A stretch of 64,000 nucleotides of DNA from JAWUWD01 sp034112085. Its GTDB lineage: Bacteria; Bacteroidota; Bacteroidia; Cytophagales; Cyclobacteriaceae. Under the pieces are notes generated by a model. The model saw only the letters and a program-made list of their open reading frames with translations. It had not been told where the DNA came from and made no database searches. Positions 26,765 through 35,532 of this stretch are shown piece after piece (positions within the stretch are counted from its first letter, which is position 1; every line of letters starts with the position of its first letter). A program made the position numbers and the translations under genes. The stretch spans positions 19,729 through 83,728 of the forward strand of contig JAWUWD010000016.1 in the NCBI GenBank assembly GCA_034112085.1. Direction: 5' to 3'.

Positions 26765-27657
26765 TACTTGGATTCAACATAGGTTTTTTAGAAGTCAGCT
26801 GGGTAGATATCATTGATATCTTATTGGTGAGCTTCTTACTTTATCAACTTTATAAGTTGATGAAGGGGAGTGTCGCTGTGAAAATTTTCTTAGGAATACT
26901 CTCTCTTTACTTGATCTACTTAATCGTAAAGTCTGCCCAAATGGAGTTGCTTTCTATTATTCTTGGGCAATTCATGGGGGTAGGTGTCATTGCTGCTATC
27001 ATCTTGTTTCAGCCAGAGATTCGTAAATTTCTACTGCTCATCGGTAGAACTACCAGTCTCAACAAGGAAAACATCTTTAAGAACTTCGCCCTATGGAAGA
27101 AGAAAGAACAAGCAAAAGGTCTAAACGTCACGCCAGTAATAGAGGCTGTTAAGGCACTAGGTGGAAGTAACACTGGTGCACTAATCGTATTCACTAAAGA
27201 CTCAGAGTTGAAATTCTATGCAGAGTCGGGTGACTTGATCGATGCAATCATATCAAAAAGACTACTGATAAGTATATTCAATAAGTATAGCCCGCTGCAC
27301 GATGGTGCTGTGATTATATACAATGGAAAAATCACAGCCGCTCGATGTATTTTACCCGTCTCAGATAAAGATGACTTATCTGCTGACTTTGGTCTACGTC
27401 ACAGGGCGGCAATAGGTATGACTGAGACTACTGATAGTTTGGTACTGATCGTATCTGAAGAAACTGGTCAGCTATCCATTTCCAGACAAGGTGAGCTCAC
27501 TAGTAACCTATCACCACAAGAGATTAGAAAGGCGATTAACGCTTATCTATTTGAAGATAATGAAACTGCTCAAGTCATCTCTAAAGTACTCGTTCCTTCC
27601 CATGAATCAGATGCAGCCTCTAGCGACCTCCCAGAATTGAATACTGAGAGCAAATAA
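26761..27657 (+). CDS. cdaA: diadenylate cyclase (c-di-AMP synthase), CdaA family
   Basis: Makes c-di-AMP from two ATP. 298 aa with three N-terminal TM helices (about 14-33, 38-56 and 62-82), a linker, and a DAC domain with DGA at 181-183 (LHDGAVII) and RHR at 213-215 (GLRHRAA). The C-terminal tail (about 270-298) is acidic and polar. The start codon overlaps the folP stop (ATGA), a folP-cdaA pairing seen across Bacteroidota, so the two are co-translated. It ends before a strong bidirectional terminator. Confidence 0.95.
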   Translation: MILGFNIGFLEVSWVDIIDILLVSFLLYQLYKLMKGSVAVKIFLGILSLYLIYLIVKSAQMELLSIILGQFMGVGVIAAIILFQPEIRKFLLLIGRTTSLNKENIFKNFALWKKKEQAKGLNVTPVIEAVKALGGSNTGALIVFTKDSELKFYAESGDLIDAIISKRLLISIFNKYSPLHDGAVIIYNGKITAARCILPVSDKDDLSADFGLRHRAAIGMTETTDSLVLIVSEETGQLSISRQGELTSNLSPQEIRKAINAYLFEDNETAQVISKVLVPSHESDAASSDLPELNTESK

Positions 27658-27744
27658 ATTCGATAGTTGGTTACTTTCCGGAAACAACTTGTATAGAATT
27701 AGTACATAGCACTTTTTACTTACCAAATAGCATGGTAAAAGCCG

Positions 27745-27774
27745 AAAGCCATTCACAAACGTGTGAATGGCTTT
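27745..27774. terminator. bidirectional terminator between cdaA and the DUF6588 gene
   Basis: A perfect 13-bp stem AAAGCCATTCACA / TGTGAATGGCTTT with loop AACG, between two convergent genes. T-rich on both exits, though the runs are short. Confidence 0.85.
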
Positions 27775-27798
27775 CTTTGTTAATAATAGTTATGCTCT

Positions 27799-28845
27799 CT
27801 ATCTTACCGCAAATCCAATTCCAGTAGTAAAGGTGCTATACTTCTGTAATGAATAATCTGCCGTAATAGTCAATATGGCCAACTTCAATCTAAATCCAGC
27901 CTTCAACTTCGGACCACCTGCGTTAAATGACATATCAATTGGATCAGAAACAACAACTGCTGGAAGTAGTGGGTCTGCATCTACTGTAAAATCTCCTACC
28001 ATTTTCAGACTTGAGCTTACAGAGTTTATTCCTACCCCACCATAAAGAGTGATTATAGAAAATTCCCTAGAAATTAGAGCTTCAATAGTCAACGACTTCA
28101 TTGAAAACTCCCCACTAAGTTTTTCAGCAGTATTTGGATCAGAAAAGTCTGTTGTCAAATCCATTTTGGTATACCCAATCAACGCTGACAATTCGAATGG
28201 TAAGTTCTTGATTCCAGGGATATGCTGCTTGATGTCATGCATTACACCGATTCCAAATACTTTTAGTTCACCATCTCCTTCACCAAGTTCAATTTTTGGC
28301 AATAATCTAAGCTTGATATCAGTTCCTTTTACAATTCCAATACCCAATTGAGGTATTATATATGGAACTGCACTGAACCCAACTTCTTCTTTAAGATCAG
28401 TCCCTGGGATACCATTTACCGTCAAGGAATTATCATTTTTATATTGGAATACAGGAGTTTGATCTGGACCAAAGATCGTAGGAACACTGGTACTTGCTCC
28501 TGTTGGCACCTCAAGAACATTAAGACCGGCCGCAGAGAATAGCAGATCCTTATCTGGCACAAAAGCGAGCCCTGCAACAATTCCTAAATCAAAACCAGCA
28601 GTTTTATGTGGCTTGGCCGTGTTAGCCCATCCATTGGCAAAAGCCAAACCAAGTCCATTCATAAAAGGAGCCATGTAACCTTCAATGAGCGTATTGGCAT
28701 CTTCAGTACCAAGTATAACATCTTCCTGAATAGCAGCAAGCAATTGATCTATATCACCTTGTGCTTTGGTAATGTGAGAATGTCCGATTAGACAAATAAA
28801 TGCCAATACAAATATTCCTTGTTTCATAAGTTGTTTCATATTCAT
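27799..28845 (-). CDS. DUF6588 family outer-membrane-type protein
   Basis: About 348 aa. The signal peptide is KQLMKQGIFVLAFICLIGHS, cleaved near TKAQ. Mature sequence: helix DIDQLLAAIQEDV, then LIEGYMAPFMNGLGLAFANGW, FDLGIVAGLAFVP, and alternating beta-strands to a terminal SLQKYSTFTTGIGFAVR, which suits a beta-barrel with C-terminal aromatic residues. I recognise the N-terminal pattern as DUF6588. Function is unknown. A longer frame from 28923 places extra residues before the signal peptide; ATG 28845 (or 28839) is better. It is divergent from the peroxiredoxin gene; a 22-bp palindrome lies between. Confidence 0.82.
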   Translation of the reverse strand: MNMKQLMKQGIFVLAFICLIGHSHITKAQGDIDQLLAAIQEDVILGTEDANTLIEGYMAPFMNGLGLAFANGWANTAKPHKTAGFDLGIVAGLAFVPDKDLLFSAAGLNVLEVPTGASTSVPTIFGPDQTPVFQYKNDNSLTVNGIPGTDLKEEVGFSAVPYIIPQLGIGIVKGTDIKLRLLPKIELGEGDGELKVFGIGVMHDIKQHIPGIKNLPFELSALIGYTKMDLTTDFSDPNTAEKLSGEFSMKSLTIEALISREFSIITLYGGVGINSVSSSLKMVGDFTVDADPLLPAVVVSDPIDMSFNAGGPKLKAGFRLKLAILTITADYSLQKYSTFTTGIGFAVR

Positions 28846-28967
28846 AGTTTTTGATAATAATACACCAAGATATAGAAAAGTAACAGACTCTGTGTAGAAT
28901 TTATGATTTTGTGACACTCGCATTTCACTCAGTACGACTCCTAAGTATCTTTGCTAAGCGGTTCTCC

Positions 28968-28989
28968 TTTTTATAGTTAACTATAAAAA
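28968..28989. promoter_or_regulatory. perfect 22-bp palindrome, candidate operator
   Basis: Each 11-nt half reads TTTTTATAGTT inward, with no central gap. It lies in the 301-bp region between the DUF6588 gene (minus) and the peroxiredoxin gene (plus), 89 nt upstream of the peroxiredoxin -33 box. Confidence 0.55.
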
Positions 28990-29077
28990 TCAACTTCTGG
29001 CTATCACCTTAATAAGATGATCAGCTATCAAATAGAAAACACCTATCGCCACATCATAAAAATCTAATCCATTCGTA

Positions 29078-29107
29078 TTGAGTACTCCAATTTTGATTTT
29101 ACCTTTG
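29078..29107 (+). promoter_or_regulatory. promoter of the peroxiredoxin gene
   Basis: TTG at 29078-29080, a 19-nt gap, then TACCTTTG at 29100-29107: the best match to TTG/TAnnTTTG in the window. Start near 29114, leader about 33 nt. Confidence 0.7.
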
Positions 29108-29146
29108 TAATGAATTCAAATTGAAATATATAAAAATAAATAAATT

Positions 29147-29776
29147 ATGTCATTAGTAGGAAAAAAAGCACCATCGTTCAAAGCCGCAGCAGTTATCAAT
29201 GGAGAAGAAATTGTTGAAGGTTTCTCATTAGCAGACTTCATAGGTGAAAAAGAAGTAATGTTCTTCTTCTACCCTAAAGATTTCACTTTCGTTTGTCCAA
29301 CAGAAATCTTGGCTTTTCAAGAAAAATTGGCTGAATTCGAAAAAAGAGGTGTGCAAGTAGTAGGTTGTTCTACTGACACTGAAGAAACACACCTAGCATG
29401 GTTGATGACTCCAAAAGGTAATGGTGGAATCGAAGGCGTGAAGTACCCATTGGTAGCAGATACAGCAAAAACTATCTCATCTAACTTCGGTGTATTGGCT
29501 GGAGAATGGGATTATACTGAAGAAGGGGAAATGACTTTTGTTGGAGCTCCTATAGCTTACAGAGGAACTTTCTTGATCGACAAAGAAGGAATCGTAAGAC
29601 ACGAAACAATCAATGACCTTCCTCTTGGAAGAAATATTGATGAGATGATCCGAGTGGTAGATGCATGGCAATATGTGCAAAAGCACGGTGAAGTATGTCC
29701 TGCTAACTGGGAAGAAGGAAAAGATGCAATGAGCGCTACAAGAGAAGGCGTAGCTGACTATTTATCATCTCACTAA
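29147..29776 (+). CDS. 2-Cys peroxiredoxin (AhpC/TSA family)
   Basis: Reduces hydroperoxides with thiols in the cytosol. 209 aa. The peroxidatic Cys is C50 in FYPKDFTFVCPTE, with the conserved GVxSxDTxxxHxAW-type stretch reading GCSTDTEETHLAWL. The resolving Cys is C184 in GEVCPANWEEG. The C-terminal YLSSH tail replaces the YF of the most peroxide-sensitive enzymes. No ahpF follows, so the reductant (thioredoxin or another) is unknown. It has its own strong promoter and a terminator, so it is a single-gene unit. Confidence 0.93.
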   Translation: MSLVGKKAPSFKAAAVINGEEIVEGFSLADFIGEKEVMFFFYPKDFTFVCPTEILAFQEKLAEFEKRGVQVVGCSTDTEETHLAWLMTPKGNGGIEGVKYPLVADTAKTISSNFGVLAGEWDYTEEGEMTFVGAPIAYRGTFLIDKEGIVRHETINDLPLGRNIDEMIRVVDAWQYVQKHGEVCPANWEEGKDAMSATREGVADYLSSH

Positions 29777-29799
29777 GCTTCGTTATCAAATATTCATTT

Positions 29800-29833
29800 A
29801 AAAAACCCTGTCGATTAGTCGTCAGGGTTTTTT
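29800..29833 (+). terminator. rho-independent terminator of the peroxiredoxin gene
   Basis: Stem AAAAAACCCTG / CAGGGTTTTTT with an inner CGA/TCG pairing after one T-T mismatch. It ends only 12 nt before the waaA ATG, and its last T begins TACTTTTG (29833-29840). Confidence 0.88.
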
Positions 29834-29845
29834 ACTTTTGCGACA

Positions 29846-31084
29846 ATGGCAATATCTCTCGCTTTTTACAATTTCTCTATCATGATGTTTAGGCTATTCA
29901 TGAAGGTAGTTGCTAAATTTAATTTAAAAGCGAGTCAGTTCATAAGTGGGCGTATTGGCCTATTTGAAAGCGCAAAAGACAGTATCGACCAATCAAAGCC
30001 TCTCGCTTGGTTTCACTGCGCTTCATTAGGGGAGTTCGAGCAAGCTCGTCCAATCATAGAATCCTTCAAGTATGAATTTTCAGAATATCAGATAGTTGTT
30101 ACTTTTTTCTCTCCTTCAGGATATGAAGTGAAGAAAAACTACGAACATGCGGACCATGTTTTCTATCTTCCGTTTGACACGGCATCCAATGCCAAAAGAT
30201 GGCTGGATATACTTAGTCCTAAAATTGTATTTTTCATCAAATATGAATTTTGGTATCACTTCTACAATGAAATTAATGAAAGAAGTATTCCGTTAATCTC
30301 CGCCTCTGCGATTTTCAGAAAAGACCAAATTTTCTTCAAAAAAATAGGAAAACTACAACGGTCAATCCTTCATAAAGTTTCTCACTTTTTCGTTCAGAAC
30401 AATACTTCAGTAGCATTATTAAAAAGTATTGACATAGACAACATCACACTCACCGGTGACACAAGGTTTGATCGTGTATATGAGATTGGGCAACAGGCAG
30501 AAGGCATCCCTTTAGCCGCAAAATTTGCTAATTCTAAAAAGACATGGATCTTGGGCAGTGTCTGGGAGGAAGATCTTGAGGTATGCATTCCTTTCATCAA
30601 CCATGATGACTCTGTTCATAAATTCATCTTAGCGCCACATGAAGTAACAGAAGCAGGTCTAGTGAAGATAGAGAAACAGATCAGACAAAAATCTATCAGA
30701 TATTCAAAGGCAACAGAATCAAATTTAGATGAATGCGATGTACTTATCATAGACAACGTAGGAATGTTATCCTCTCTGTATCAGTATGGAGACTACGCTT
30801 TTGTTGGAGGTGCATATGGGAAAGGACTACACAACATATTGGAAGCTGCCACATTTGGAATGCCTATATTTTTTGGAAATAAAAATTATGAAAAGTTCCA
30901 AGAAGCAACAGATCTCATAAGGCTGGAAGCTGCCTTTGCTGTCGCTGATTACCATGAATTTAATGAACAACTGATGAAGCTAAATCATGAAGTGGCTTCG
31001 ACCACTGCACAATCCTACGTCAAAGGGAACACGGGTGCAACAGATAAAATCATCAGCTATTGTAAAAAGAGACTACAGTCATGA
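29846..31084 (+). CDS. waaA: 3-deoxy-D-manno-octulosonic acid (Kdo) transferase
   Basis: Transfers Kdo from CMP-Kdo to lipid A precursor at the inner membrane (GT30). 412 aa. An N-terminal membrane-anchoring helix (about 3-25) is followed by FHCASLGEFEQARPIIE, FFSPSGYE, FYLPFDTASNAKRWL, IKYEFWYHF and, in the C-terminal GT-B half, GDTRFDRVYEI, GSVWEEDL, LAPHEV and FVGGAYGKGLHNILEAATFG. The start lies directly behind the peroxiredoxin terminator. It overlaps rsgA by 4 nt (ATGA). It uses the product of kdsB at 9905. Confidence 0.94.
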   Translation: MAISLAFYNFSIMMFRLFMKVVAKFNLKASQFISGRIGLFESAKDSIDQSKPLAWFHCASLGEFEQARPIIESFKYEFSEYQIVVTFFSPSGYEVKKNYEHADHVFYLPFDTASNAKRWLDILSPKIVFFIKYEFWYHFYNEINERSIPLISASAIFRKDQIFFKKIGKLQRSILHKVSHFFVQNNTSVALLKSIDIDNITLTGDTRFDRVYEIGQQAEGIPLAAKFANSKKTWILGSVWEEDLEVCIPFINHDDSVHKFILAPHEVTEAGLVKIEKQIRQKSIRYSKATESNLDECDVLIIDNVGMLSSLYQYGDYAFVGGAYGKGLHNILEAATFGMPIFFGNKNYEKFQEATDLIRLEAAFAVADYHEFNEQLMKLNHEVASTTAQSYVKGNTGATDKIISYCKKRLQS

Positions 31085-32007
31085 AAGGACTCGTCATAAA
31101 ATCGACAGGCAGTTGGTATAGCATCTTAAGTGAAGATCAACAAACTTATAATTGCCGAGTAAGGGGCAAATTCAAGCTCAAAGGTTTTAAAACGACCAAC
31201 CCTTTGGCAGTAGGCGATGAAGTAGACTTTGAAATGGAAACATCAACTGATGAACCAACAGGAGTAATTCACCATATCTACCCTCGAAACAACTACATCA
31301 TTAGAAAGTCGATACACAAGACTGGTCATGGGCATATTATTGCTTCCAACATAGATCAGTTGATGATATTGGTAACTTTAGCCTATCCTCGGACCTCTTT
31401 TGGATTTATTGACAGACTAGCTGTAGCAGCCGAGTCTTTCAGAATACCGGTTACACTGGTATTCAATAAAATGGACATGCTCGAAGATGAGAGCCTCGAA
31501 TACGTGGAAGAGATCATGGTCCTCTATAGATCTCTAGGCTATGAATGTATGGCCATATCAGCTACCGAACTTCAAGGATTAGATAAAGTAGAGACTTCAC
31601 TCGCAGACAAGATCACTTTAGTCGCTGGTCACTCAGGAGTAGGGAAATCGACACTTATCAATCAACTCAATCCAGAAATTGGTCAGAAAATTGGAGAAGT
31701 GTCAATGTCAGTTGAAAAGGGAACGCATACCACCACTTTTGCTCAGATGTTCGAGCTTAAAAAAGGAATGAATATTATCGACACTCCTGGGATCAAAGAA
31801 TATGGATTAGTAGATATCTCTAATCAAGAATTATCAGACTACTTCCCTGAAATGCGAGACATGATTGGCCATTGCAAGTTTCATAACTGCAGCCATACCC
31901 ACGAACCTGGGTGCGCTATAGTCGAAGCAGTGAAAAATGAAAAGATAGCTGCAACAAGGTACACCAGCTACCTAAGCATATTGGAGGATGAAGACAATAG
32001 AAGATAG
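31081..32007 (+). CDS. rsgA: ribosome small-subunit-dependent GTPase A
   Basis: Late 30S-subunit assembly GTPase. 308 aa: N-terminal OB-fold (about 1-75, YNCRVRGKFKLKG, VGDEVDF), then a circularly permuted GTPase with NKMD at 129-132, P-loop GHSGVGKST at 183-191 and DTPGIKEYGL near 236. The C-terminal Zn knuckle is CKFHNCSHTHEPGC (about 263-276). The ATG overlaps the waaA stop, suggesting co-translation; the link to LPS synthesis is probably only operon economy. Confidence 0.95.
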   Translation: MKGLVIKSTGSWYSILSEDQQTYNCRVRGKFKLKGFKTTNPLAVGDEVDFEMETSTDEPTGVIHHIYPRNNYIIRKSIHKTGHGHIIASNIDQLMILVTLAYPRTSFGFIDRLAVAAESFRIPVTLVFNKMDMLEDESLEYVEEIMVLYRSLGYECMAISATELQGLDKVETSLADKITLVAGHSGVGKSTLINQLNPEIGQKIGEVSMSVEKGTHTTTFAQMFELKKGMNIIDTPGIKEYGLVDISNQELSDYFPEMRDMIGHCKFHNCSHTHEPGCAIVEAVKNEKIAATRYTSYLSILEDEDNRR

Positions 32008-32037
32008 GTTGATCGATTTTTAGGAATAATTCTGATG

Positions 32038-32592
32038 TTAAAACTTGAGGTATCGGGCTATTTTCAATATTCCAGCAATGCTTATCGCATCAGTAATCTT
32101 GCCTTTGATCACCATATCTACCACGACTCCAAATGGCAACTTCCATAGTTTCAGGTCTGCCTCAGATTCTTCCAGCTGCTTTTCACCATATTCTAACTCT
32201 TCTGCTAAGAAGATAAACCCTTCTTCATTAGTCACTGAATTAGAGGTGTGAATTCTCATTATTTGTTCCCATTTTCCAGCAGTAATACCCGTTTCTTCCT
32301 TAAGCTCCCGTTGAGCGGACATCAGAATATCGTCCTCAATCGCTCCTCCTCCCATTGGAATTTCCCATGAGTATTCATCAATGGTATATCGATACTGACC
32401 CACTAGCCAAGTGTTATTATGTTCGTCAAGTGGAATGATCCCTATTGCCTTATTCTTGAAACTCACCTTTCCATAAATACCTTCCCCACCACCAGGATTA
32501 ATTACTTGATGCTCTTGCACATTGATCCATGGATTATCATAAATCTCTTTATTATCTAATGTTTGCCAAGGATTGTTTTTTTCGTCTGCCAT
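32038..32592 (-). CDS. NUDIX hydrolase (ADP-ribose pyrophosphatase-like)
   Basis: 184 aa. The Nudix box GGGAIEDDILMSAQRELKEE is followed by TGI near residues 80-102; the first Glu of the consensus is Asp here, while the metal-binding RELKEE is intact. N-terminal strands (NPWINVQEHQVINPGG, YGKVSFKNKAIGIIPLD) and the IPMGGG stretch resemble ADP-ribose/NDP-sugar hydrolases (NudF-like). Substrate is not determinable. It is convergent with rsgA and divergent from dtd; a TAAATTTG -7-like box lies at 32621-32628 on its strand. Confidence 0.9.
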   Translation of the reverse strand: MADEKNNPWQTLDNKEIYDNPWINVQEHQVINPGGGEGIYGKVSFKNKAIGIIPLDEHNNTWLVGQYRYTIDEYSWEIPMGGGAIEDDILMSAQRELKEETGITAGKWEQIMRIHTSNSVTNEEGFIFLAEELEYGEKQLEESEADLKLWKLPFGVVVDMVIKGKITDAISIAGILKIARYLKF

Positions 32593-32649
32593 GTAGCTTG
32601 TTTTGTAGCTGGATTCGCATCAAATTTATGGTAAAATATTTACAATAAT

Positions 32650-33102
32650 ATGATTGCGGTAATTCAAAGAGTAAGTGAAGCGTCTGTCAGTATAGATGGT
32701 ACTTTAAAAAGTAAAATTGGGTTAGGTCTTATGATTCTACTGGGTATAGAGAATGAAGATAACCAAGAAGATATAAACTGGCTCTCTCAAAAAATAACCA
32801 ATATGCGAATATTCAATGACTCCAATGAGGTAATGAATATCAACATCAAAGATGTAGAAGGAGAGATTTTACTCATTAGTCAATTCACTTTACAGGCAAG
32901 CACAAAAAAAGGAAATCGCCCCTCTTACATCAAAGCTGCTAGACCAGAGGTTGCGATTCCATTGTATGAATCATTCATCCAGACCCTTGAAGTAGGTCTA
33001 GGAAAAACCATTGGCAAAGGAGAGTTTGGAGCCGACATGAAAGTTAGTCTAATCAATGATGGCCCAGTAACTATCATATTGGATTCTAAAGACAAAAAAT
33101 AG
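32650..33102 (+). CDS. dtd: D-aminoacyl-tRNA deacylase
   Basis: Removes D-amino acids mischarged on tRNA. 150 aa, the usual length. MIAVIQRVSEASVSIDG at the N-terminus, SQFTLQASTKKGNRPSY (the catalytic SQFTL region), and near the C-terminus GEFGADMKVSLINDGPVTI with the cross-subunit GP motif (GPVT). First gene of a three-gene plus-strand run (dtd, cyclase, MazG-like) with 0- and 5-nt gaps. Confidence 0.95.
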   Translation: MIAVIQRVSEASVSIDGTLKSKIGLGLMILLGIENEDNQEDINWLSQKITNMRIFNDSNEVMNINIKDVEGEILLISQFTLQASTKKGNRPSYIKAARPEVAIPLYESFIQTLEVGLGKTIGKGEFGADMKVSLINDGPVTIILDSKDKK

Positions 33103-33795
33103 GTGGTAGAAATAATAGACTTGAGCCAAGAAATTTATTCTGGAATGCCTGTATTCAAGGGCCTTCCTCAAGTGAGTATCACTATGCACGCATCCCATGA
33201 AGAGTGGGCTGGAATAAAAACAAGTTCTCCTACTCCTGTCGTGAATAAGATTGAGTTTGGTGAACATACTGGAACGCATGTAGATGCTATCAGTCACATG
33301 TCTGCACAATATAAAGAGCAATCAATTGATACCATGCCGTTGTCGACATTCTACACAGAAGGGATCTGTTTGAATTTCTCACATAAGGATTTGAAAGAAT
33401 TAATCGAGCCTATCGAAATAAAAGAAGCTTGTGAGAAGGCCAAAGTCGAAATCAAAAAAGGAGATACTGTCTTGATTCACACAGATCACTACAGGAATTA
33501 CTACAATAGCGAAGAATGGGGTAAAGGCCCAGGAATCAGCGCTGCCTCAGCTAGATGGTTGGGCAATCAAGAAATTGCTGCTTTTGGAGTTGAGACTATG
33601 TCCCCAGGAGTATCTGGAGTATCCAATAAAGAGGTTCATTTGATTTGTGGTGAATTAGGGTTTACACACTATGAGAATATGATCAATCTTCACAAGCTAA
33701 TAGGGAGAGGTCGCTTTAGGTTTATCGGTTTTCCACTAAAGATAAAAGGAGGAACAGGATCACCAGTAAGAGCCGTAGCCATTTTTGAAGACTAA
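33103..33795 (+). CDS. cyclase family protein (kynurenine formamidase-like)
   Basis: 230 aa, PF04199-type metal-dependent hydrolase. IDLSQEIYSGMPVFKG is at the N-terminus, and the metal motif EHTGTHVDAISHM (HxGTHxDxxxH) is near 48-58. GDTVLIHTDHYRNYY and GPGISAASARWLG follow, with HxxxL near the C-terminus. Family members include kynurenine formamidase and isatin hydrolase; no other kynurenine-pathway genes are adjacent, so the substrate is open. The start is a GTG placed immediately after the dtd stop (zero gap). Confidence 0.88.
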   Translation: MVEIIDLSQEIYSGMPVFKGLPQVSITMHASHEEWAGIKTSSPTPVVNKIEFGEHTGTHVDAISHMSAQYKEQSIDTMPLSTFYTEGICLNFSHKDLKELIEPIEIKEACEKAKVEIKKGDTVLIHTDHYRNYYNSEEWGKGPGISAASARWLGNQEIAAFGVETMSPGVSGVSNKEVHLICGELGFTHYENMINLHKLIGRGRFRFIGFPLKIKGGTGSPVRAVAIFED

Positions 33796-33800
33796 GTATT

Positions 33801-34139
33801 ATGGATAAAGAAATAAATATCAGAGAAGCTCAAGAAACCGTAGACAAGTGGATCAAAACAGTAGGCGTACGCTACTTTAATGAACTCACCAATATGGCAC
33901 AGCTGACTGAAGAAGTTGGAGAAGTAGCCAGAATCATCGCTCGGAGATATGGAGAGCAATCTGAGAAATTATCAGACAAAGACAAGGACTTAGGTGATGA
34001 ATTGGCTGATGTACTTTGGGTAGTGATTTGTCTAGCAAATCAAACCGGCATAGACTTGACTACTGCTTTTAAAAAAAATCTAGATAAAAAAAAATCTCGC
34101 GATGCTAGTCGACACCACGAGAATAATAAGTTGAAATAG
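33801..34139 (+). CDS. MazG-like nucleotide pyrophosphohydrolase
   Basis: 112 aa, all-helical. The EExxE...ExxD metal motif reads LTEEVGEVARIIARRYG (about 31-47), then DELADVLWVVICLANQTGIDL (about 66-86), and ends with basic KKNLDKKKSRDASRHHENN. Such small single-domain MazG proteins hydrolyse (d)NTPs, possibly house-cleaning. The substrate is unknown. Five-nt gap after the cyclase gene; convergent with the permease gene (10-nt gap). Confidence 0.9.
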   Translation: MDKEINIREAQETVDKWIKTVGVRYFNELTNMAQLTEEVGEVARIIARRYGEQSEKLSDKDKDLGDELADVLWVVICLANQTGIDLTTAFKKNLDKKKSRDASRHHENNKLK

Positions 34140-34149
34140 AGTTTTCTAT

Positions 34150-35409
34150 TTAAGATCGTATGGCGATTACTGGGTCAAGTCTAGCAGCCAATGCAGCAGG
34201 TATGATTCCAGAAACTGTCCCGATGATCGCAGATACACCTAGGCCAAGAGTGATATTTTGCATTGAGAGTACTACTTCTAAACTTCCCATAGGAATGAAG
34301 GTAATCAAGAACACCAGGAATATGCCGAGCGCTCCACCAATTACACTTAGGAATACTGACTCAAACAAAAACTGAAAGAGGACAAAATAGTTCTTTGCTC
34401 CAAGTGACTTTTGAATACCTATTATATTGGTTCTTTCTTTTACAGAAACGAACATAATGTTAGCAATACCGAAACCTCCCACTAATATCGAAAATCCACC
34501 GATCACCCACCCTGCAATTCCAAACACATCAAACACACCGTTAAGAACATTGGCGATAGCTTCTGGGCGATTAAGTGCGAAATTATCTTTTTCCCTTGGC
34601 TTAAGTCCTCGTTTATTACGAAGTAATCCTGTCAATTCATTTTCCAATTCGACAAGGCCTATATCACCATCCCGGCCTTTTATTCCTATGGTTGAACCTA
34701 GTTCATTCCACTTGCCAGTACCCGTACTGTATAGTTTCCTAAAGGCATTATATGGTACTACACAATAATCATCCTTGCTACCTGTTCCTATGAAACTCTC
34801 CCCTTCCTTTTTCAACACTCCGATCACAACATACTTCATGTTCTTTACCTTGATCTCCTCGCCTATCGGATCAACTCCATTTGGAAAAAGTGAAGTCACT
34901 ACATTTGCGCCAATAATAGCTACATTTCGACCAGTATCAGTTTCTTTCTTATTGAAATATCTTCCTTTTACTATGTCTAGATCAAATAACTCTCCGTAGT
35001 TAAAACTTCCACCATTTAATCCTACATCACCAATACTATTGCTCTTTCTTTTTAAAGTAGTATTTGCTTGAGCGTAAACGGCAATACTAGTAGAATTCTT
35101 AAGTTTGTCATCCAAGAACTTGAATTCACGGAAGCTTGGATTTGGGCGATTCCAGAAATCCCACCAGTTATATTCGCCACTAGCATCGGGTGTATATGGC
35201 CACTTGCCAACGTATATAACACCTGACCCTAGGAAGGACAAACTATCCTTAATGTTCTTCTCCAACGAATCAACAATGGTGAAAACCGATATAATTGCAA
35301 AAATTCCCACGGTCACACCTAGTAAAGAAAGAGTGGTCCGGAGTAAATTCATTTTCAGTGCGTTCCATGCAAATCTGAAACTTTCAAGTATTAATCTGAC
35401 TACTATCAC
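34150..35409 (-). CDS. ABC transporter permease, MacB/FtsX type
   Basis: 419 aa. TM1 (about 22-45, LLRTTLSLLGVTVGIFAIISV) is followed by a periplasmic MacB-core domain (about 50-275) with SIAVYAQAN and GRYFNKKETDTGRNVAIIG. Three C-terminal TM helices follow (about 290-315, 345-370 and 380-405), including GFGIANIMFVSVKERTNIIG, the standard FtsX coupling region. The start is GTG 35409, giving the conserved LILESFRFAWNALKMN. No ATPase gene is adjacent, so it must use one encoded elsewhere. Export of lipoproteins, peptides or drugs is possible; the substrate is unknown. Confidence 0.92.
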   Translation of the reverse strand: MIVVRLILESFRFAWNALKMNLLRTTLSLLGVTVGIFAIISVFTIVDSLEKNIKDSLSFLGSGVIYVGKWPYTPDASGEYNWWDFWNRPNPSFREFKFLDDKLKNSTSIAVYAQANTTLKRKSNSIGDVGLNGGSFNYGELFDLDIVKGRYFNKKETDTGRNVAIIGANVVTSLFPNGVDPIGEEIKVKNMKYVVIGVLKKEGESFIGTGSKDDYCVVPYNAFRKLYSTGTGKWNELGSTIGIKGRDGDIGLVELENELTGLLRNKRGLKPREKDNFALNRPEAIANVLNGVFDVFGIAGWVIGGFSILVGGFGIANIMFVSVKERTNIIGIQKSLGAKNYFVLFQFLFESVFLSVIGGALGIFLVFLITFIPMGSLEVVLSMQNITLGLGVSAIIGTVSGIIPAALAARLDPVIAIRS

Positions 35410-35472
35410 AGTGCTATAAATTAAATTCTAAAAACTATCTTATGGTCTCTCGGCAATTATCAAACAAATCAT

Positions 35473-35480
35473 TACATTTG
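35473..35480 (+). promoter_or_regulatory. -7 box upstream of queA
   Basis: TACATTTG fits TAnnTTTG; no TTG at -33 spacing was found. The leader would be about 46 nt. Confidence 0.45.
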
Positions 35481-35532
35481 CAAGCTTATTTAGAACCTCA
35501 GAGGGTATATTTTTAATACCATAATATTACGT

